Shown: positions 62,734 to 64,000 of the stretch, one piece after another
Layout: every line of letters starts with the position of its first letter
Numbering within the stretch: position 1 is the stretch's first letter
Assembly (NCBI RefSeq): GCF_017303375.1
Contig: NZ_JAFKOH010000002.1
Coordinates: 1 to 64,000, forward strand
DNA length: 64,000 bases
Reading direction: 5' to 3'
DNA from: Bacillus sp. NTK074B
Lineage (GTDB): Bacteria > Bacillota > Bacilli > Bacillales > Bacillaceae_B
The notes under the pieces: model-generated
The model's input: only the letters and a program-made list of their open reading frames with translations
The model's database searches: none
Told to the model about the DNA's origin: nothing
Translations under genes and position numbers: made by a program

Positions 62734-62747
62734 CCTTTCCCCTCCTT

Positions 62748-63539
62748 CTACACCGTATGGATATCTTTTTTATTATAAATAACGAGACTTGTCATCAGGG
62801 AAACAAAAATCAAGACCAATCCCAGGATCAGGAATGCCCATTCATACCTCCCGTGATCCATAATATACGTGTAATCGAAGTACCTAAAGGGGGTGAAATA
62901 ACGAGTTGCTTCTTCCACCGCTCCCACCATCCCCACTAAAAAGAAAGCGAATACCACACCTAAAGAAACCGAAATGACCGATTTCACTTTTGAAAATACG
63001 ACCGCAATGATCATACCAATCGAATACATGATCATTTGAGTGAATAAGAGTGTAAGAGAAATCAAGAAGAAAACAATCAGACTGAAATCCTCCACCTTTA
63101 CCATATTGGCAACAGTGATGGCGGAAATCATATAGACGAGATTGGTCAAGAGGATCGAAGTCAGAGCTGCCAGCACTTTAGAAGAAAGTACTCTCGTGCG
63201 GGTGACGGGCTTGGTAAACAGAAAATCAGCAGTCTTTTCCCTGATTTCCTTTGAACTGATCGAAATCCCAACATTCATGGCTTGAATGGCACCACAAAGT
63301 GTAATGTACAGAAATATATAAGAATAAAACCCGTTAAGAGACCCAATCGTTTCGACTTGAATCCCCAATGCTCTGCGAACTCCTTCCGAAAACCCTTCCA
63401 GAAGCTTTTTAAATTCGTCTATTTCTTTATATATGGACGGATACATGGACATGAACAAAATTAACAAGGTGATGAGTGCTAAGGTCCAAAACAAGGTAGA
63501 CTTCCGATAAGCCTTCAGTTCATAAAGGAAGATATTCAT
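62748..63539 (-). CDS. ABC-2 type permease
   Basis: A 263-residue membrane protein with about six helices, starting NIFLYELKAYRKSTLFW. It contains KEIREKTADFLFTKPVTRTRVLSSK, in part TADFLFTKPVTRTRV, the same signature as its neighbour at 61939. The two probably pair in one exporter with the ATPase upstream. Substrate unknown; such small two-permease systems often export peptides or antibiotics. Confidence 0.85.
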   Translation of the reverse strand: MNIFLYELKAYRKSTLFWTLALITLLILFMSMYPSIYKEIDEFKKLLEGFSEGVRRALGIQVETIGSLNGFYSYIFLYITLCGAIQAMNVGISISSKEIREKTADFLFTKPVTRTRVLSSKVLAALTSILLTNLVYMISAITVANMVKVEDFSLIVFFLISLTLLFTQMIMYSIGMIIAVVFSKVKSVISVSLGVVFAFFLVGMVGAVEEATRYFTPFRYFDYTYIMDHGRYEWAFLILGLVLIFVSLMTSLVIYNKKDIHTV

Positions 63540-63545
63540 TAAGAA

Positions 63546-64000
63546 TCAAGCCTCCTTTTCATAATAATGCAAAAAGATTTCTTCTAAGTCCGGCTCCTCG
63601 ATCCAGAGATTCGAAATTTCAATGTTTGCAATCTTCTTCAAAACGGTGTTTATATTTCCTCTAAAAAGGAAACTTACATGTTGATCTTTCATTTCCAGAT
63701 TATTCACACCCTCAAGTTCAAAGTACGATGGATCCACTTCTCCATTGATTTCTATTTTGATTTTTTTATGATTGTTTTCTTTTAATGTGCTGATCCTCTC
63801 AACCTGAACGATTTTTCCATCCTTAATAATCGCTACCCGATCACAGAGACGCTGAACTTCACTCAGAATATGTGAAGAAAATAGGATGGTCGCTCCTTTT
63901 TCGTTTTCAGCCTTAAGCAGCTCAAAGAATTTTTGCTGCATAAGAGGATCCAGTCCTGATGTAGGTTCATCCAAAATGATCAGTTTCGGTTCATGAAGTA
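63546..64000 (-). CDS. ABC transporter ATPase, C-terminal part (cut by window edge)
   Basis: The visible 151 residues begin with LHEPKLIILDEPTSGLDP (Walker B) and continue with the H-loop FSSHILSEVQRLCDRVAII. A C-terminal extension IEINGEVDPSYFELEGV (in part EVDPSYFEL) follows. The Walker A and signature lie past 64000. It stands six bases from the first permease and powers the ABC-2 exporter. Confidence 0.87.
   Translation of the reverse strand, partial: LHEPKLIILDEPTSGLDPLMQQKFFELLKAENEKGATILFSSHILSEVQRLCDRVAIIKDGKIVQVERISTLKENNHKKIKIEINGEVDPSYFELEGVNNLEMKDQHVSFLFRGNINTVLKKIANIEISNLWIEEPDLEEIFLHYYEKEA

Overview
The window is chromosomal DNA of a low-GC, endospore-forming Gram-positive bacterium of the Bacillaceae. 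This rests on a SpoIIP sporulation amidase, a mother-cell-type cell wall hydrolase, strong AGGAGG ribosome binding sites with frequent GTG and TTG starts, and Bacillus-type neighbourhoods (natAB with natRK, yerO-swrC, tmrB, opuC). A marine or saline-soil bacillus such as Rossellomorea would fit, but the genus is a guess. I saw no rRNA, tRNA, prophage, insertion sequence or CRISPR array.

Layout. 0.3-9 kb: methyltransferase, GNAT, MEDS protein, GIY-YIG protein, a lipid kinase/Fe-S protein pair, a large YhgE/Pip membrane protein, and a MerR-SDR divergent pair with a textbook MerR promoter. 9-17 kb: a V4R-STAS stress-type protein behind a sigma-B-like promoter, HemY/CgoX, SpoIIP, a lone AAA ATPase and a CwlC-like hydrolase. 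18-25 kb: M20 amidohydrolase, TauE exporter divergent from a LysR regulator, a DAACS symporter, an ABC-F ATPase and several broken genes. 26-30 kb: alpha/beta hydrolase, GNAT/ASCH pair, an ECF sigma factor with an NTF2-like tail, and an M50 protease with a small membrane partner. 30-34 kb: sodium exporter NatAB with its divergent two-component system. 34.5-43 kb: an accessory stretch, almost all on the minus strand, of small single-domain genes (TmrB, serine hydrolase, GNAT, DinB, phosphoesterase, kinase) mixed with gene remnants. 43.5-51 kb: a membrane histidine kinase, HAD phosphatase, signal peptidase I, a ferritin-cupin fusion, D-serine dehydratase facing a DUF1445 hydro-lyase, and FabF. 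51-54.6 kb: an OpuC-type osmoprotectant importer. 54.8-60.6 kb: TetR regulator, SwrC-type RND pump and a DHA2 MFS pump. 61-64 kb: a DinB protein and an ABC-2 exporter cut by the window edge.

Regulation readable in the sequence includes a 19-bp-spacer MerR promoter with a perfect dyad, two LytTR-spaced direct repeats between natA and natR, two TGAC-N6-GTCA sites between yerO and swrC, and a dyad between tauE and lysR.

Three dispersed non-coding repeat families are present: a hairpin family built on GGGACGGACC (at least six paired or partly paired copies plus half copies), an element with AGGCTGGGACA termini (two copies), and a TIR-bearing element of about 250-500 bp (three copies). At least nine gene remnants were found by reading across frameshifts. 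No clear new multi-gene defence or biosynthetic system was found. The most notable items are the repeat families, the V4R-STAS protein with a sigma-B-like promoter and an altered phosphosite, and the density of decaying genes.
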